From Flavobacterium sp. UBA6135 (GTDB lineage Bacteria; Bacteroidota; Bacteroidia; Flavobacteriales; Flavobacteriaceae): a stretch of DNA of 64,000 bases. Below the pieces are notes generated by a model. It had not been told where the DNA came from and made no database searches. It saw only the letters and a list, made by a program, of their open reading frames with translations. Location of the stretch: contig NZ_DIVJ01000028.1 in NCBI RefSeq assembly GCF_002428305.1, forward strand, positions 1 to 64,000, given 5' to 3'. Each line of letters begins with the position of its first letter. Positions within the stretch are counted from its first letter, which is position 1. Shown piece by piece: positions 44,201-52,378 of the stretch. A program made the position numbers and the translations under genes.

Positions 44201-44961
44201 CTCCTGTAAAACAATATTTTGTTTTTCAATTGTTTTTTAAATTCATTTTGTGTTACAAACTGATTCGCAAAATAAGACATCGAATTATAAACTTTATCTG
44301 AGGTCAAATTATACAATTTTGCATATTCTCTACTTATTTGTTTTATCACATCTTCTTTAATTGATAATCTTGAGAAATTTTTCATACGCTGTTCAAAAGT
44401 CATCACATTATGAAATTTCATTCTGTTCAAATCCACTAAATAAAAATCAAATAAGCCATCTTCTTTATCTTTGATTAAAGTGTTTCCGGGAGAATGGTCT
44501 AAAAATTCTATACCGAGTTCGTGAAGTTTGAAGGTAAAATGCGTAAACTGATTTATAATTTGAATTCTATTGGGAAAATTTTTATCTTTTATTACTTCTC
44601 TAATGGAAAAATCGTATTCTAAATAATCACACACATAATAACTTTTTCGAATTCCTAAATAAGTGGTCTCTTCAAAATACGCAATTGGATTTGGTGTTTT
44701 TATACCTCTTTTTAATAATTCATTTGCAAATTCAAATGATCTTCTTGCTTTTGACTTTCTAAAAAATCTGTAAGTAATTTTATTAAAAAGATTTGGAATT
44801 TTAAAAGACTTAATGGCAAGCGACGCTTGATTATGATTTAAGACTTTAATTTTATTCCTTGAACCATTAACCAAAACAATTCCTTCATCATATGAATTTA
44901 TAATTAACTTAAGTAAATCATTTTTATTTACGTTAGAATTATGTCCAAATCTATACTTCAT
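44197..44961 (-). CDS. LPS core kinase-like (KdkA/WaaP/InaA group) protein
   Basis: A 254-aa kinase-fold protein. It shows a Lys in the N-lobe (LAIKSFKIPN), then KARRSFEFANELLKRGIKTPNPIAYFE, the catalytic loop GIEFLDHSPGNTLI (HxxPGN pattern) and the metal-binding FYLVDLNRMKF. This is the pattern of Kdo kinase and WaaP-like enzymes that phosphorylate LPS inner core. The ATG at 44959-44961 is chosen; 13 residues upstream of it are poorly conserved-looking. Confidence 0.8.
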   Translation of the reverse strand: MKYRFGHNSNVNKNDLLKLIINSYDEGIVLVNGSRNKIKVLNHNQASLAIKSFKIPNLFNKITYRFFRKSKARRSFEFANELLKRGIKTPNPIAYFEETTYLGIRKSYYVCDYLEYDFSIREVIKDKNFPNRIQIINQFTHFTFKLHELGIEFLDHSPGNTLIKDKEDGLFDFYLVDLNRMKFHNVMTFEQRMKNFSRLSIKEDVIKQISREYAKLYNLTSDKVYNSMSYFANQFVTQNEFKKQLKNKILFYRS

Positions 44962-45050
44962 TAAAATACTTTCTCTTATTACAAAAATAGACACTGTCAA
45001 GTTATACTTAAAATAATTAAGTTATTTTTACAAAAAATTTAAGAAAAAAA

Positions 45051-45920
45051 ATGGATTTCAAACATTATCTCATTACGAGATTTAATCTCAGAAATAAAAA
45101 ATGGGATGTGACCAAAAACAATGAATCACTGTTGACCGATCAATGGATGAATCATAGGATGGAATTATTTGAAAATTATTGTTTACCAAGTGTTAAAAGT
45201 CAAAACAATAAAAACTTTACTTGGTTATTATTTTTTGACATCACGACATCTGACGTGTTTAAAAACTGGATTCTTAATACAACCAAAGATACTAATTTTA
45301 TACAGTGTTTTTTTATTGACGGGATGGATTCATTTTCTGATTCTATTAAAGAATTTATTGCCAAAGATGCTTCCTCTTTCACTCATATCATCACATCAAG
45401 AATTGACAATGATGATTGTGTTAGTAAATTTTACATTGACGAAATCCAAAAGCAGTTTAATTTTCAGAAGTATCTGGCTGTTGATTTTGTATCCGGTTAT
45501 ACGCTGAGCTTAAATCCGGTGATGCTCGGGAAAAAAGAGCAAATTTATAACCCCTTCATTAGTTTGATTGAAGAAAACAAAAATCCAAAGACCGTTTGGC
45601 ATAATGATCACAATCAATGGAAAAAAGAAAAATCAATTATAAATATTGAAAATAAAAGAGTTTGGTTGTCAATCATTCACGATAAAAATAAAGTTAATGA
45701 ATTTTATGGATTTGGAAACATTTTTTGGGATTCTCTTGAAAATGAATTTATTATTTCTGATAAAATTAATAAAGAAATAAAATCTAAAATTATACCCCAA
45801 AAAAAATGGTTACTATTAAGTCTAAAGAATGAATGGCATGTAAGGTTTAAACTTTTAAGTAAGAAAATAAAAAAAATAATTGGACTTTATAAATTAAAAA
45901 AAATCTTAAATCTTAAATAA
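45051..45920 (+). CDS. Putative rhamnosyltransferase-like protein
   Basis: A 289-aa protein of the Rhamno_transf family. Visible family pieces are KHYLITRFNLRN at the start, QWMNHRMELFENYCLPSVKSQ, FTWLLFFD and ITSRIDNDDCVSKFYIDEI, which has the acidic IDNDD in place of a DXD. The C-terminus is basic. It shares the surface-glycan cluster. The sugar it transfers cannot be known from sequence. Confidence 0.8.
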   Translation: MDFKHYLITRFNLRNKKWDVTKNNESLLTDQWMNHRMELFENYCLPSVKSQNNKNFTWLLFFDITTSDVFKNWILNTTKDTNFIQCFFIDGMDSFSDSIKEFIAKDASSFTHIITSRIDNDDCVSKFYIDEIQKQFNFQKYLAVDFVSGYTLSLNPVMLGKKEQIYNPFISLIEENKNPKTVWHNDHNQWKKEKSIINIENKRVWLSIIHDKNKVNEFYGFGNIFWDSLENEFIISDKINKEIKSKIIPQKKWLLLSLKNEWHVRFKLLSKKIKKIIGLYKLKKILNLK

Positions 45921-45943
45921 TCTTTTAAGATAAAAATTAAAAT

Positions 45944-46510
45944 ATGGATAGCAATCAAGAAATACACAACGCATACGAAATAATCAAAAACGGAGGCATC
46001 ATCCTCTACCCGACTGATACCGTTTGGGGAATTGGCTGCGATGCTACGAATCCGGAAGCCGTTAAAAAAATATACGAACTCAAAAAAAGAGAAGAATCAA
46101 AAAGCATGATTGTGTTAATGAATGGCGAAAAGATGATGTATAATGTATTCAAGGATATTCCCGAAGTAGCTTGGCAAATTCTCGATTTATCCGAAAAACC
46201 AACAACGTTAATTTTAGACAAACCACGAAATGTGGCTCCAAATATCATTGCAGAAGACCAATCGTTAGCTGTTCGATTGGTGAAAGAACCGTTTTGTTTT
46301 AAATTGATGGAACGTATGAAAAGACCGTTGGTTTCTACTTCTGCAAACATTTCCGGTCAACCCACTCCAAAATCATTCAAAGAAATCAGTCCCGAAATTA
46401 TTAAAGGTGTAGACTATGTTGTAAATTTGCACCGCGAAAAAATTTGCGATAAGCCATCCACGATTATCAAATTAACCTTGGATAGTAAAGTTCAGATTAT
46501 TCGGAAATAA
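45944..46510 (+). CDS. tsaC: Threonylcarbamoyl-AMP synthase
   Basis: Makes threonylcarbamoyl-AMP from Thr, bicarbonate and ATP for t6A37 of tRNA. The 188-aa protein has GGIILYPTDTVWGIGCDATN, KKREESKSMIVLM, and STSANISGQPTP, all in the YrdC/Sua5 fold; the short form without a Sua5 C-domain. The GxxExxY cassette starts 9 bp after its stop codon, and the cca gene then follows; both neighbours act on tRNA. Confidence 0.94.
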   Translation: MDSNQEIHNAYEIIKNGGIILYPTDTVWGIGCDATNPEAVKKIYELKKREESKSMIVLMNGEKMMYNVFKDIPEVAWQILDLSEKPTTLILDKPRNVAPNIIAEDQSLAVRLVKEPFCFKLMERMKRPLVSTSANISGQPTPKSFKEISPEIIKGVDYVVNLHREKICDKPSTIIKLTLDSKVQIIRK

Positions 46511-46518
46511 AGTTATAC

Positions 46519-46998
46519 GCCACGAATTCACAAATTAAACTTTAATGACAGATATTTTATATAAAACAGAAAGCTATCAATTGGTAGGGATTTTATTTGA
46601 AGTACATAACAATTTAGGAAAAGGTTTTTCTGAAATTGTATATAAAGATGCTCTCGAATACGAATTTAAAAATTCATCTATACAATTTGAAAGAGAAAAA
46701 GAGTATTCAGTCAATTATAAGAATATTATTTTGAAACATAAATTTTATGCCGATTTTGTCATATTTGATAAAATAATTTTAGAAATAAAATCATGTAAAT
46801 CTTTAAATGACGAGCACATAGCTCTATGCATAAATTATTTAAAAGTTTCAAATAATAAACTAGCAATACTAGTAAATTTCAATAAAGATTCATTAGAACA
46901 TAAAAGAATTATTCTTTAGATAGAATTCGTGAAAAAATATTTTTTATTCGATTAAAATTGTTATTATGAATTCAAAATATTATTTGTGAATTCGTGGC
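46519..46998. mobile_element. GxxExxY nuclease cassette with terminal inverted repeats
   Basis: GCCACGAATTCACAAATTA (46519-46537) and ATTTGTGAATTCGTGGC (46982-46998) are inverted repeats that match over 17 bp. Between them lies only one gene, for a PD-(D/E)XK-type protein. A related element without the gene lies at 40023-40130. The 480-bp unit is placed between tsaC and cca, with its right end overlapping what would be the cca leader. Confidence 0.7.
46545..46919 (+). CDS. GxxExxY protein (PD-(D/E)XK nuclease fold)
   Basis: A 124-aa protein named for its motif, here GKGFSEIVYKDALEYEF (residues about 25-41). Asp and Glu-x-Lys of a PD-(D/E)XK-like core follow: FYADFVIFDKIILEIKS (about 67-83). 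The family is common in Bacteroidota and has no established role. The fold suggests a nuclease, perhaps for mobility or repair. The gene is framed by inverted repeats and shows no operon with its neighbours. Confidence 0.88.
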   Translation: MTDILYKTESYQLVGILFEVHNNLGKGFSEIVYKDALEYEFKNSSIQFEREKEYSVNYKNIILKHKFYADFVIFDKIILEIKSCKSLNDEHIALCINYLKVSNNKLAILVNFNKDSLEHKRIIL

Positions 46999-47012
46999 AA
47001 AAAAACAAAAAA

Positions 47013-48434
47013 GTGGTTGTAAATTATAATAAAGCATTAGAAAATCCCATCTTCAAAATAATATCCAAAGCAGCTCAAGAACTTGGTATAGAAACCTTCG
47101 TTATTGGTGGTTTTGTACGTGATTTTTTGTTAGAACGCGATTTTAAAAAAGACATCGACATTGTTGCCATTGGTAGCGGTATTGAATTAGCTCTCAAAGT
47201 TTCAGAATTACTCCCAAACAAACCCAAAGTACAAATTTTTAAAACTTATGGCACAGCAATGCTTCGTTTTCAAGAAATTGATATAGAATTTGTGGGTGCT
47301 CGAAAAGAAAGTTATCATTTTGAAAGTCGGAATCCTGTTGTAGAAAACGGAACCTTGAAAGACGACCAAAACAGACGTGATTTTACCATTAATGCCTTGG
47401 CTTTTTCGCTAAATGAAAAAAATTATGGCGAATTAATTGATCCTTTTAATGGTTTGGAGGATTTAGAAAATAAAATCATTCGAACACCTTTAGATGCCGA
47501 CATTACTTTTTCGGATGATCCGTTGCGGATGATGCGAGCGATTCGTTTTGCATCGCAATTGAATTTTACGATTGAAGAAAAATCATTAGTCTCCATTTCT
47601 AAAAATTGTGAGCGAATCAACATCATTTCCGGTGAGCGAATTGTAGATGAATTAAACAAAATTTTATCGACAGAAAAACCTTCCATCGGATTTATTTTAT
47701 TGTATCAAACCGGCTTATTAGATTTAATTTTACCGGAATTGACCGCTTTAAATCAAGTGGAAGAAATAGAAGGTCATACGCACAAAAACAACTTTTATCA
47801 CACGTTAGAAGTTGTGGATAACATTTGCCCAAATACCGATGATGTTTGGTTGCGATGGGCGGCTTTGCTTCACGACATTGGGAAAGCTCCCACCAAAAAA
47901 TTCAACAAAAAACAAGGTTGGACATTTCATGGACATGAATTTTTGGGTGGAAAAATGGTGAAAAAAATCTTCGAACGATTACACATGCCATTGAACCACA
48001 AATTGAAATTCGTTTCAAAATTGGTGATGCTGAGTTCGCGACCTATTGTGCTTTCACAAGATATTGTAACCGATTCTGCCGTTCGACGTTTATTATTTGA
48101 TGCCGGCGAAAACATTGAAGATTTGATGATTTTATGTGAAGCAGACATCACGACCAAAAACCCAAATAAATTTAAAAAGTACCATAATAATTTCAAGATT
48201 GTTCGTCAGAAAATTGTGGAAGTGGAAGAACGTGATCATGTACGAAAATTTCAACCACCTATTTCCGGAGAAGAAATTATGTCAATTTTCAATTTAAAAC
48301 CATCTCGTGAAATTGGGGTTTTGAAAGAAGCCGTGAAAGAAGCTATTTTAGAAGGAGAAATTCCAAATGAATATAAAGCTGCTTATGAATTTGTTTTAGA
48401 ACGTGGAGCCAAATTAGGTTTGACAAAAGTTTAA
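47013..48434 (+). CDS. cca: CCA tRNA nucleotidyltransferase with HD domain
   Basis: Adds or repairs the 3' CCA of tRNAs. The 473-aa class II enzyme has FVIGGFVRDFLLERDFKKDI with DIDIV carrying the catalytic Asp pair, RRDFTINALAFSL, RMMRAIRFASQLNFTI, then an HD domain RWAALLHDIGKAPT and HGHEFLGGKMV. No ATG exists at the expected start. GTG at 47013 gives the family-like N-terminus VVVNYNKALENPIFKIIS; another GTG at 46986 lies inside the inverted repeat and is less likely. The cassette insertion may have replaced the native start region. Confidence 0.92.
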   Translation: MVVNYNKALENPIFKIISKAAQELGIETFVIGGFVRDFLLERDFKKDIDIVAIGSGIELALKVSELLPNKPKVQIFKTYGTAMLRFQEIDIEFVGARKESYHFESRNPVVENGTLKDDQNRRDFTINALAFSLNEKNYGELIDPFNGLEDLENKIIRTPLDADITFSDDPLRMMRAIRFASQLNFTIEEKSLVSISKNCERINIISGERIVDELNKILSTEKPSIGFILLYQTGLLDLILPELTALNQVEEIEGHTHKNNFYHTLEVVDNICPNTDDVWLRWAALLHDIGKAPTKKFNKKQGWTFHGHEFLGGKMVKKIFERLHMPLNHKLKFVSKLVMLSSRPIVLSQDIVTDSAVRRLLFDAGENIEDLMILCEADITTKNPNKFKKYHNNFKIVRQKIVEVEERDHVRKFQPPISGEEIMSIFNLKPSREIGVLKEAVKEAILEGEIPNEYKAAYEFVLERGAKLGLTKV

Positions 48435-48490
48435 GTTTTGTTTTATCTAAGGTTGTTGAAAATTTCTTAATTTTATAAAAATTTAGATTT

Positions 48491-48781
48491 ATGAATATTG
48501 ATAAATTAAAATTACAAATTATAGCCAAAATCATGTCCACTGATGATGTTGAACTTTTGAATAGAATTCAAGAAATTATTGATGCTTACAAATCTAATTC
48601 TTTCGTCAATGAACCATCTTCAACATATCAGAAAACAACTTCTGAAAACATTCGTGTTTTTAGTGAATGGGAACAAAAAAGAATTGATATTGCTTTAAAA
48701 CAAGTTGAAAATGGCGAATATATTACAGATGAAGAAGCTCAAATAGAAATAGAAAAATGGTTCAACGAACAAGAAAAATAG
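48491..48781 (+). CDS. Antitoxin of a ParE-type toxin-antitoxin pair
   Basis: A 96-aa acidic, helical protein. The N-terminal part looks like a DNA-binding or dimer helix pair; the C-terminus (QVENGEYITDEEAQIEIEKW) is the usual toxin-wrapping tail of flavobacterial ParD/RelB-like antitoxins. Its end overlaps the start of the next gene by 25 bp, as is common in such pairs. The class is assigned mainly through its partner. Confidence 0.78.
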   Translation: MNIDKLKLQIIAKIMSTDDVELLNRIQEIIDAYKSNSFVNEPSSTYQKTTSENIRVFSEWEQKRIDIALKQVENGEYITDEEAQIEIEKWFNEQEK

Positions 48782-49062
48782 TTTGGACGAGCTTTGCAAG
48801 AGAATCAAGGTCTTCTATTTTTTCATATTGGAATAAAAGAAATAAGTCTGATAATTATAGTAAAAAATTAAATATTCTATTTCAAGAATCTTTGAAACAA
48901 CTTACTTATTTTCCTGAAAGTTCTATAAAATCTAACAATCAAAATGTTAGACTAAAAATAGCTAGTCACTTCGAAATTATTTATTCAATTTCAGATACCC
49001 ATATTTTTGTTTTAGACATTTGGGACACTAGACAAAATCCTGATAACTTTCCTATCAAATAA
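48757..49062 (+). CDS. RelE/ParE family toxin
   Basis: A 101-aa basic protein with the RelE/ParE fold. It has an N-terminal WTSFARESRSSIFSYWNKRN helix pair, a central YFPESS turn, and strands FEIIYSISDTHIFVLDIWDTRQNP, where the final DTRQNP is the family mark. Toxins of this fold target gyrase or ribosome-bound mRNA. It is expressed with the overlapping antitoxin. Confidence 0.85.
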   Translation: MVQRTRKIVWTSFARESRSSIFSYWNKRNKSDNYSKKLNILFQESLKQLTYFPESSIKSNNQNVRLKIASHFEIIYSISDTHIFVLDIWDTRQNPDNFPIK

Positions 49063-49064
49063 AA

Positions 49065-50084
49065 ATGAAAACAAACAAACCCGTTATAATTTGGCTTCTT
49101 TCCGGCTGTTTTTTATTGTTTATTATGGTAATGGTTGGTGGTATCACTCGCCTTACCAATTCCGGACTTTCTATGACCGACTGGCATTTGGTAACCGACA
49201 CTTTTCCTCCTACCTCAGAACAAGCTTGGAATGAGGCTTTTGAAGAATACAAGAAATTTCCTGAATACCAAAAAATCAATATTCACAACGATTTTACACT
49301 AGACGATTATAAATTTATTTATTTCTGGGAATGGTTTCACCGCTTCATCGGAAGAATTATAGGTTTGGTGTTCATCATTCCGTTTGTTTATTTTTTGATA
49401 AAGAAAAAATTAGACCCCGAAACCATCAAAAAATGCATCATTCTACTTTTCATGGGTGGTTTTCAAGGATTTTTAGGTTGGTTTATGGTGAAAAGCGGCT
49501 TAATTGACAATCCAGATGTGAGTCATTATCGATTGGCTCTACATCTAACTTTTGCATTCATCACCTTTGCCTATACGTTATGGGTTGCATTAGATTTGAT
49601 TTATCCTGATAAAAATGAAATCATTTTACCATTGCGAAAATTAGCTCGAATTGCCATGGTAGTTTTGATTATTCAAATCATATATGGTGGATTTGTAGCA
49701 GGATTAAACGCAGGATTAATACACAATCACTGGCCATTAATGAGTGAAGGGAAATTGATTCACGAAACCGTTTGGATTGAACAACCCACACTTTTGCAAA
49801 ACTTAACCGAAGGAAAAAGTGGCGTTCAATTTGTGCACCGAACATTGGCTTATGTTGTAGTTGGTTTGATGATTTTATTATTTATAAGAAGTAGAAAATA
49901 TTCGCTTTCATCACTTCAATCTAAATCGGTTAAAACATTGGTTTTGTTTGTGTTAATTCAATTTATTTTAGGTATTTTTACGTTATTATTTCATGTTCCG
50001 CTTTGGCTGGGATTAGCTCATCAATTGATGGCTTTTTTATTGCTTAGTGCCATGACATTTACTTTGCATCGCTTTAGTAAATAA
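49065..50084 (+). CDS. ctaA: Heme A synthase (COX15/CtaA family)
   Basis: A 339-aa membrane enzyme of eight helices that oxidises heme O to heme A. Conserved parts are MVMVGGITRLTNSGLSM in helix 1, FIYFWEWFHRFIGRIIGLVF with the heme-binding His, GGFQGFLGWFMVKSGLID, and LAHQLMAFLLLSAMTF near the C-terminus. Two half-repeats are visible. It starts three bases after the toxin gene, by chance rather than by function. Confidence 0.94.
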   Translation: MKTNKPVIIWLLSGCFLLFIMVMVGGITRLTNSGLSMTDWHLVTDTFPPTSEQAWNEAFEEYKKFPEYQKINIHNDFTLDDYKFIYFWEWFHRFIGRIIGLVFIIPFVYFLIKKKLDPETIKKCIILLFMGGFQGFLGWFMVKSGLIDNPDVSHYRLALHLTFAFITFAYTLWVALDLIYPDKNEIILPLRKLARIAMVVLIIQIIYGGFVAGLNAGLIHNHWPLMSEGKLIHETVWIEQPTLLQNLTEGKSGVQFVHRTLAYVVVGLMILLFIRSRKYSLSSLQSKSVKTLVLFVLIQFILGIFTLLFHVPLWLGLAHQLMAFLLLSAMTFTLHRFSK

Positions 50085-50127
50085 ATTTTCAGACTATATT
50101 GTCGCAATTTTTGTTAGAATATATTAC

Positions 50128-50898
50128 ATGTCTAAACTTGCCGCTCAGGATAAATTTTTAGATTTATCCGATTATGGTAGAACTTTCGGAAGAATTTTTG
50201 CTTTACAATTAAAAAATACTCGCTTTACGCCTATCCATGTGACGCTGCTTTTTGGAATCAGTGGATTGTTTGCAATCTATTGCATTCTTTATAATCATTA
50301 TGTTTGGGCTGCTTTTTTTATCATTTTGAAATCCATTATTGATGCCGCCGATGGAGAATTGGCTCGATTAAAAAAAACACCTTCCTATTCCGGAAGATAT
50401 TTGGATAGTATTTTTGATATTTTCTTGAATTTCGGATTTTTAATGGCGATTTGTTATGTTTCGTCTACATCATTTTGGTTTACAATTATCGCCTTTTTTG
50501 CCATTCAATTGCAAGGAACATTATACAACTATTATTATGTGATTTTGCGAACAAAGTCCGTAGGAGGTGATGCAACCAGCAAAATTTTTGAATACAAAAC
50601 ACCAAAAGCATTGCCTGGAGAAAGTCAGCAATTAGTAAACATTCTATTCAGAATTTATACTATTGTTTACGGAACATTTGACAAAATCATTCACTCTTTA
50701 GATCCGAATGCTTATAAAGTAAAAACCTTTCCAAACTGGTTTATGACATTACTTTCTGCTTATGGATTGGGCTTTCAATTGTTGATTATTGCTATTATGC
50801 TTCCGTTGGGTTGGATCGAATGGATTGTGCCGTTTTTTATAGTTTATTCCGTTTTTATTTTGGTTTTAATTGGAATTCGAAAAACGATTATAAAATAA
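50128..50898 (+). CDS. CDP-alcohol phosphatidyltransferase family protein
   Basis: A 256-aa membrane enzyme with the family motif D-G-x2-A-R-x7-8-G-x3-D-x3-D, here DAADGELARLKKTPSYSGRY followed by LDSIFD (about residues 74-99). The rest forms about six helices. It transfers a phosphoalcohol from CDP-linked donor to an acceptor alcohol in phospholipid synthesis. The exact product is not known. It converges on the LytTR regulator gene with only 3 bp between the stop codons. Confidence 0.88.
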   Translation: MSKLAAQDKFLDLSDYGRTFGRIFALQLKNTRFTPIHVTLLFGISGLFAIYCILYNHYVWAAFFIILKSIIDAADGELARLKKTPSYSGRYLDSIFDIFLNFGFLMAICYVSSTSFWFTIIAFFAIQLQGTLYNYYYVILRTKSVGGDATSKIFEYKTPKALPGESQQLVNILFRIYTIVYGTFDKIIHSLDPNAYKVKTFPNWFMTLLSAYGLGFQLLIIAIMLPLGWIEWIVPFFIVYSVFILVLIGIRKTIIK

Positions 50899-50901
50899 AG
50901 T

Positions 50902-51657
50902 TTAACCCAACCAATCTTTAAAATCATTTACTCGTTCGCGACTTACAATTACCTCATCGGCTTTGAAAGTGGGCAAAATCACTTTCAAACGCGAATTGCT
51001 GTAAACCACAATATCTTTAATGGTTTTTAATGGGATGATGAATTTTCGGCTGACTCTGAAAAAATCTTTCGGATTCAGTTCTGATTCTAATTGTTCTAAT
51101 GTGATGTCTAAAAGATAATCTCGATTGTCCAAAGTATGAAGATAGGTTCCTTTATTTTCACTGTAAAAACATTCCACCTCATCAATGGAAATCATTTTTA
51201 AATGTTCGCCAATTTTGATTGTAAAACGTTGCTTATATGTTTTTTCGTTTGGATTGACTAGCATGCGTTTGATGGCTTCAAAGTCTAACGAAGCTATACT
51301 ACTTTTTTGAAATTGATTTTTGAATTTTGTAATTGCAATTGACAAATCTTCCTCGTCAATAGGTTTTAACAAATAATCAATACTATTCAATTTGAAAGCC
51401 CGCAACGCATATTCATCAAAAGCAGTGGTGAAAATAACAGCACTTTTAATTTCTATCTTTTCAAAAATTTCAAAAGATAATCCATCCGACAATTGAATAT
51501 CTAAAAAAATCAAATCCGGATGTTGATTGTTTTGAAACCATTGTAAGGCTTCTTCAACAGAATGCAAAAGCGTTTCAACTTGTAAGCCTAATTTTTCAAC
51601 TTTGCGTTGCAATAATCTGGCGGCGGGTTTTTCGTCTTCAATGATGATGATTCTCAT
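50902..51657 (-). CDS. LytTR response regulator
   Basis: A 251-aa regulator. The receiver domain (1-120) has IIIEDEKPAARLLQRK, phospho-acceptor Asp53 in PDLIFLDIQLSDG, and TTAFDEYALRAFKLNSIDYLLKPI. The LytTR DNA-binding domain (about 150-250) has ECFYSENKGTYLHTLDNRDY and DFFRVSRKFIIPLKTI. It pairs with the LytS-type kinase encoded at 52379-53716, with two small 2TM genes between them. Confidence 0.92.
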   Translation of the reverse strand: MRIIIIEDEKPAARLLQRKVEKLGLQVETLLHSVEEALQWFQNNQHPDLIFLDIQLSDGLSFEIFEKIEIKSAVIFTTAFDEYALRAFKLNSIDYLLKPIDEEDLSIAITKFKNQFQKSSIASLDFEAIKRMLVNPNEKTYKQRFTIKIGEHLKMISIDEVECFYSENKGTYLHTLDNRDYLLDITLEQLESELNPKDFFRVSRKFIIPLKTIKDIVVYSNSRLKVILPTFKADEVIVSRERVNDFKDWLG

Positions 51658-51661
51658 TTTA

Positions 51662-51752
51662 TAAAGGTAATGGGTAATGGGTTATTGGTAAAAGGTAATA
51701 GGAGATATAACTGTAAACTGCGACTGATTAGTGCGACTGTAATCTACTCCCA
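51662..51752. repeat. Degenerate intergenic repeat
   Basis: GGTAATGGGTAATGGG and variants run through 51665-51702, followed by ACTGTAAACTGCGACTG-type words. The first kind is shared with 13328-13408. The second resembles ACTGAAAACTGTGACTG at 62321-62350. These look like members of a dispersed, decaying repeat family. Confidence 0.6.
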
Positions 51753-52052
51753 TTTCTTATTTTTTTCCTTTTCCATGATTTCTCTGATTTTTCGTTCTTC
51801 CCAATTATTACCAAGGAACCATTGCGGAACAAAAACAGAAAATGCGTGGGCCACTAAACCAATTCCCCAAAAGAAAGCCGTAAAGAAATTTTTATACTGA
51901 AAATAGGACTCTCCCGGGTCTAAATTTTGAATATTAACTACAATAATCATGATGTTTATGACAAGGTAAATAACCGCATGCGAATAAAATCCTTTGATTT
52001 TTTGAACGCGTTTTAAAGCTTCCTGATATTTTATTTCATCTTGTGTGTTCAT
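51744..52052 (-). CDS. 2TM domain protein
   Basis: A 102-aa membrane protein with two hydrophobic helices (about 24-44 and 64-82), starting with a helical QEALKRVQKIKGFYSHAVIY and ending in NWEERKIREIMEKEK. This is the 2TM domain pattern, found in Bacteroidota next to LytS/LytTR genes. The function is unknown; a signalling role is likely from context. Two close paralogues lie upstream. Confidence 0.88.
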   Translation of the reverse strand: MNTQDEIKYQEALKRVQKIKGFYSHAVIYLVINIMIIVVNIQNLDPGESYFQYKNFFTAFFWGIGLVAHAFSVFVPQWFLGNNWEERKIREIMEKEKNKKWE

Positions 52053-52067
52053 AATCTGAATGTTTAA

Positions 52068-52367
52068 TTATTGATAACTATTTTTCTTTTTTTCTTCTTC
52101 CATAAACTGTTTAATCTTGCGTTCTTCCCAATTCTTGCTAAATAAAGTATCGGTTCCAAAAACACCTAATGCATGACCTAAAATGCCTAATCCCCAACCA
52201 ATCATTGGATATACAAACCACAAGTGTTTTGCTGAAAATTTCAGATTTACAACTACAAGTATTGGAATTACAATCAAATAAGCAATTAAATGCACATAAA
52301 ACCCTTTGATTTCTTTAACCTTTTTACTTGCTTTTTGGTATCTTTCGTATTCGTTATTTGTTTCCAT
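52068..52367 (-). CDS. 2TM domain protein, second copy
   Basis: A 99-aa paralogue of the neighbour: RYQKASKKVKEIKGFYVHL, two helices, and NWEERKIKQFMEEEKKK at the end. It is preceded by the fused 2TM tail of the histidine kinase (11 bp gap), so three related 2TM units stand in a row. Cotranscription with kinase and regulator is likely. Confidence 0.88.
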   Translation of the reverse strand: METNNEYERYQKASKKVKEIKGFYVHLIAYLIVIPILVVVNLKFSAKHLWFVYPMIGWGLGILGHALGVFGTDTLFSKNWEERKIKQFMEEEKKKNSYQ

Positions 52368-52378
52368 TGCTAATTATT

